64,000 bases of DNA from Isochrysis galbana. Lineage: Eukaryota > Haptophyta > Isochrysidales > Isochrysidaceae. The translations under genes and the position numbers were made by a program. Shown here piece by piece: positions 62,064 to 64,000 of this stretch (positions within the stretch are counted from its first letter, which is position 1; every line of letters starts with the position of its first letter). Under the pieces are notes generated by a model that saw nothing but the letters and a program-made list of their open reading frames with translations, was not told the DNA's origin and ran no database searches. The stretch lies in contig CM030932.1 of assembly GCA_018136815.1 (NCBI GenBank), positions 8,556,001 through 8,620,000 of the forward strand, in the 5' to 3' direction.

Positions 62064-64000
62064 ATGGTCAAGTTCGGCAAGAGCCTTCAAGCTGACCGGG
62101 TGGCCAAGTGGGCCGATGGCTACGTCAACTACGAGGCGCTCAAGGATACTCTCTCCGAGATGCTTGCCACTGGTGAGCGCATGCCAGCGCAACGACAGCC
62201 GGCACAACGCGGCCAGCAGACCTGCCTGCCCTAGCAGACCAGTCTACAGGGCTGCCGCTGCAGAGGGCGAGCGCGTTGCCGCACGTACCGTCAGGTGAAA
62301 CTGTCGCTTGGCCTCTGTGAGCAACCTCTCACGGCTGCGCCCATGCTTTGCTCCCCTAGGCACCATACGCGAGTTCAACGAGGATATACTTTACCTCGCG
62401 CACTCGATCGCGACGACAGATGAGGTTATCCGACCACCGGGAGCTCGCGAGGGTGACTTCATCCGACAGATTGACGCAGAGATAGAGAAAGTCAATTCGT
62501 GGACGAAGCGCATACAGGCGGAGCTGCTGGGCTCGGTACACGCCTCCCCAAACACAATATCAGCAGGGAATCTCTCATTGGTGGCTGTCACACGACTCTT
62601 GGGTCACTGGCTCATCTGAAATGATCTGACCAGCCGCGCCTCCTCCTGCTCTCAGCTAGACGATATTGACCGCAAACACAACACTTGGGTTAAAGCCGGG
62701 AGACCTACAAAGGGAACAGAAGGACTTCTCAGGTGGGCGCTGCATGTGCAGGTTACAGCTATTGTGCCCGTGGCCTTTGCTCTGCATCAGGCATTGAGGC
62801 TCTTGCAGGCAACCCAGGACTCCTGCGATCTGCTGTGCCGCAGAAGAGCTGGCCTTCCCCCATCCACCCCTGCCCACCCTTGCACGCCTCGCGGGCACAA
62901 TAACGCCTCCTCCCCGTGGCTCCGCTTCTGGTCGCCCCAATTCAGGGATGTGGAGAGTGTAGAGACTGAGCTGCAAAATTTCGAAAATTTCGTGAACATG
63001 AACTATCTCGCCTTTTCCAAGATCCTCAAGAAGCATGATAAGTGCGTGCCGGCGCCATGGAGATTGGCCTAGGAGCGAGATCCGCCTGTTCGCGTCAGCT
63101 GGTGTCGAGCTGGCGATGTATGGGATGATGTGTGGAGCAAGCTTAGATTGGCAACATCTGGAGGATAAATGCACTCTTGGATCAAAGCCCGTCGTGCTTT
63201 GTTGCGGTACCAGTCAGCGAGGTAGCCTATCGCCGTTGCATGATTCCACAGCCCTATAAAATCAATGCCTCTCAATGGTGAACGGACACCGCCAGGTCAC
63301 TCACCATGCACCCTGCTCACGTCCAGATATTCGACGTGCCCACTGCGCATGCCGTACTTAATGCGCATCCAAGCCACAACCTTTGTCCAAGACAAGATGG
63401 GATCAATGGTGCGCTACGCCTTGCATCTGGAGCCATTCACACGCATTTCCCCGCCACGTGACCAGCAGCCGGAGTTTCCCGATTTGCAATTGCGAACTGT
63501 TGGTGCCCCCTCCTGTTCTCCGTCCGAAGTACGTACCAAAACCCCGCTGACTCAGCACACCATCCTTCTCGTGGCTCTCACAGGTGCGACAGCTATCTGA
63601 CCTTCGGGCTTCCTTGGAAGGTGCCGCAGCCCGTGCGGGCGCACAGACATTCGATGCAAATCAGAAGGGCGGTGCGTCGTTCGTGCGGAAGACGACCAAA
63701 TACTGGGTGCAGACCAAGGATGTGCTCAAGGTCAAGATGTTCATCCTCAAGCACCGACCTGTCTACAAATTTACTGAGGGTCCCAACGATGCAGATCTGG
63801 TCTCGTCGGTGTATTTCGACAATGACAAGCTTGAGCTTTACGAAGGGCGCCTAAAAAAGTGGGTGGTTGCCGCCTGATTTCACCTGCGATCACCAAAGCC
63901 TTCACAACGAACTGTTAGTCCACTGAGCTGAGACACCCAGAAATCCTTATGCCTCAAAAGCCATACTGCCATCTGTTGACAGGTTTGATGGAGCGATAGC
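62064..64000 (+). CDS. SPX-VTC protein, polyphosphate polymerase type (3' truncated by window edge)
   Basis: VTC4-type proteins make polyphosphate from ATP at vacuole or acidocalcisome membranes and are gated by inositol pyrophosphate binding to the SPX domain. Six exons fit by phase: 62064-62172, 62360-62535, 62656-62732, 62946-63041, 63327-63408 and 63584-63858. SPX starts M-V-K-F-G-K-S-L and contains F-I-R-Q-I-D-A-E-I-E-K-V-N and N-Y-L-A-F-S-K-I-L-K-K-H-D-K, the basic cluster that reads phosphate status. The VTC domain begins F-V-R-K-T-T-K-Y-W-V…I-L-K-H-R-P-V and S-S-V-Y-F-D-N-D-K-L-E-L-Y-E-G-R-L-K-K. The rest of the polymerase tunnel and any membrane part lie beyond 64000. Confidence 0.88.

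Noticed and set aside
1..64000. A complete integrated virus spanning the window
   Set aside because: No capsid, packaging ATPase, DNA polymerase or integrase was recognised. Virus-like genes are isolated and separated by spliced host genes.

Overview
The window looks like nuclear DNA of a GC-rich unicellular alga, most probably a haptophyte. This is inferred from spliced GT-AG genes, mostly short introns (many 77-210 bases), and a front-end fatty-acid desaturase whose sequence resembles, from memory, haptophyte polyunsaturated-lipid enzymes. No database search was possible. Ordinary eukaryotic genes sit as islands in a matrix of decayed transposons, short inverted-repeat elements, simple repeats and a few virus-like genes.

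Layout. 1-2.8 kb: 5'-truncated cysteine-repeat protein, an acidic exon with SUMO-interaction-like motifs, an ankyrin protein and a PhyH-like 2OG oxygenase. 2.8-4.4 kb: captured cytochrome b561 exons joined to a hAT transposase tail, then a MITE-like element. 5.0-9.9 kb: seven-exon PAN2 deadenylase. 10.5-12.9 kb: two unknown proteins. 13.2-13.9 kb: array of GATAGCTATC-type palindromes split by a small inverted-repeat element. 14.3-18.6 kb: divergent pair, a JmjC-PDZ-SET fusion and a GT25 glycosyltransferase. 20.3-23.3 kb: a 1.58-kb near-perfect hairpin bounded by TTAA, a complete 535-bp hAT element with 8-bp target duplication, and a second captured cytochrome b561 copy. 24-26 kb: spliced unknown gene. 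27-29 kb: repeats and a LINE ORF1 fragment. 30-34.2 kb: small membrane protein, LINE relic, and an exostosin-like GT47 with a coding minisatellite. 35.5-37.5 kb: PKA catalytic subunit (four exons) and an ankyrin fragment. 37.9-39.8 kb: internally deleted LINE. 39.8-40.5 kb: virus-like cassette with a tiny membrane protein. 41.4-43.1 kb: ShKT-TM-WW receptor-like protein. 46.2-52.1 kb: 1986-residue EF-hand/IQ/PH protein. 53.6-54.3 kb: second virus-like cassette with a discoidin-like protein. 55.2-58.2 kb: divergent pair, cytochrome b5-desaturase and F-box-cytochrome b5 protein. 59.0-61.0 kb: composite element with the third cytochrome b561 copy. 62.1 kb to the end: SPX-VTC polyphosphate polymerase, open at the right edge.

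Two threads stand out. First, cytochrome b561 exons were mobilised three times and lie beside a recurring end sequence (core AAATGAAGGCAA) and hAT remains, as expected of a gene-capturing element. Second, two virus-like membrane-protein genes at 40.0 and 54.0 kb share a conserved upstream element that is repeated behind each gene, suggesting modular viral or virus-derived cassettes. The housekeeping genes (PAN2, PKA, VTC, desaturase) do not form an operon-like system; their only visible links are the two divergent promoters at 17.2-17.6 and 56.6-57.4 kb.
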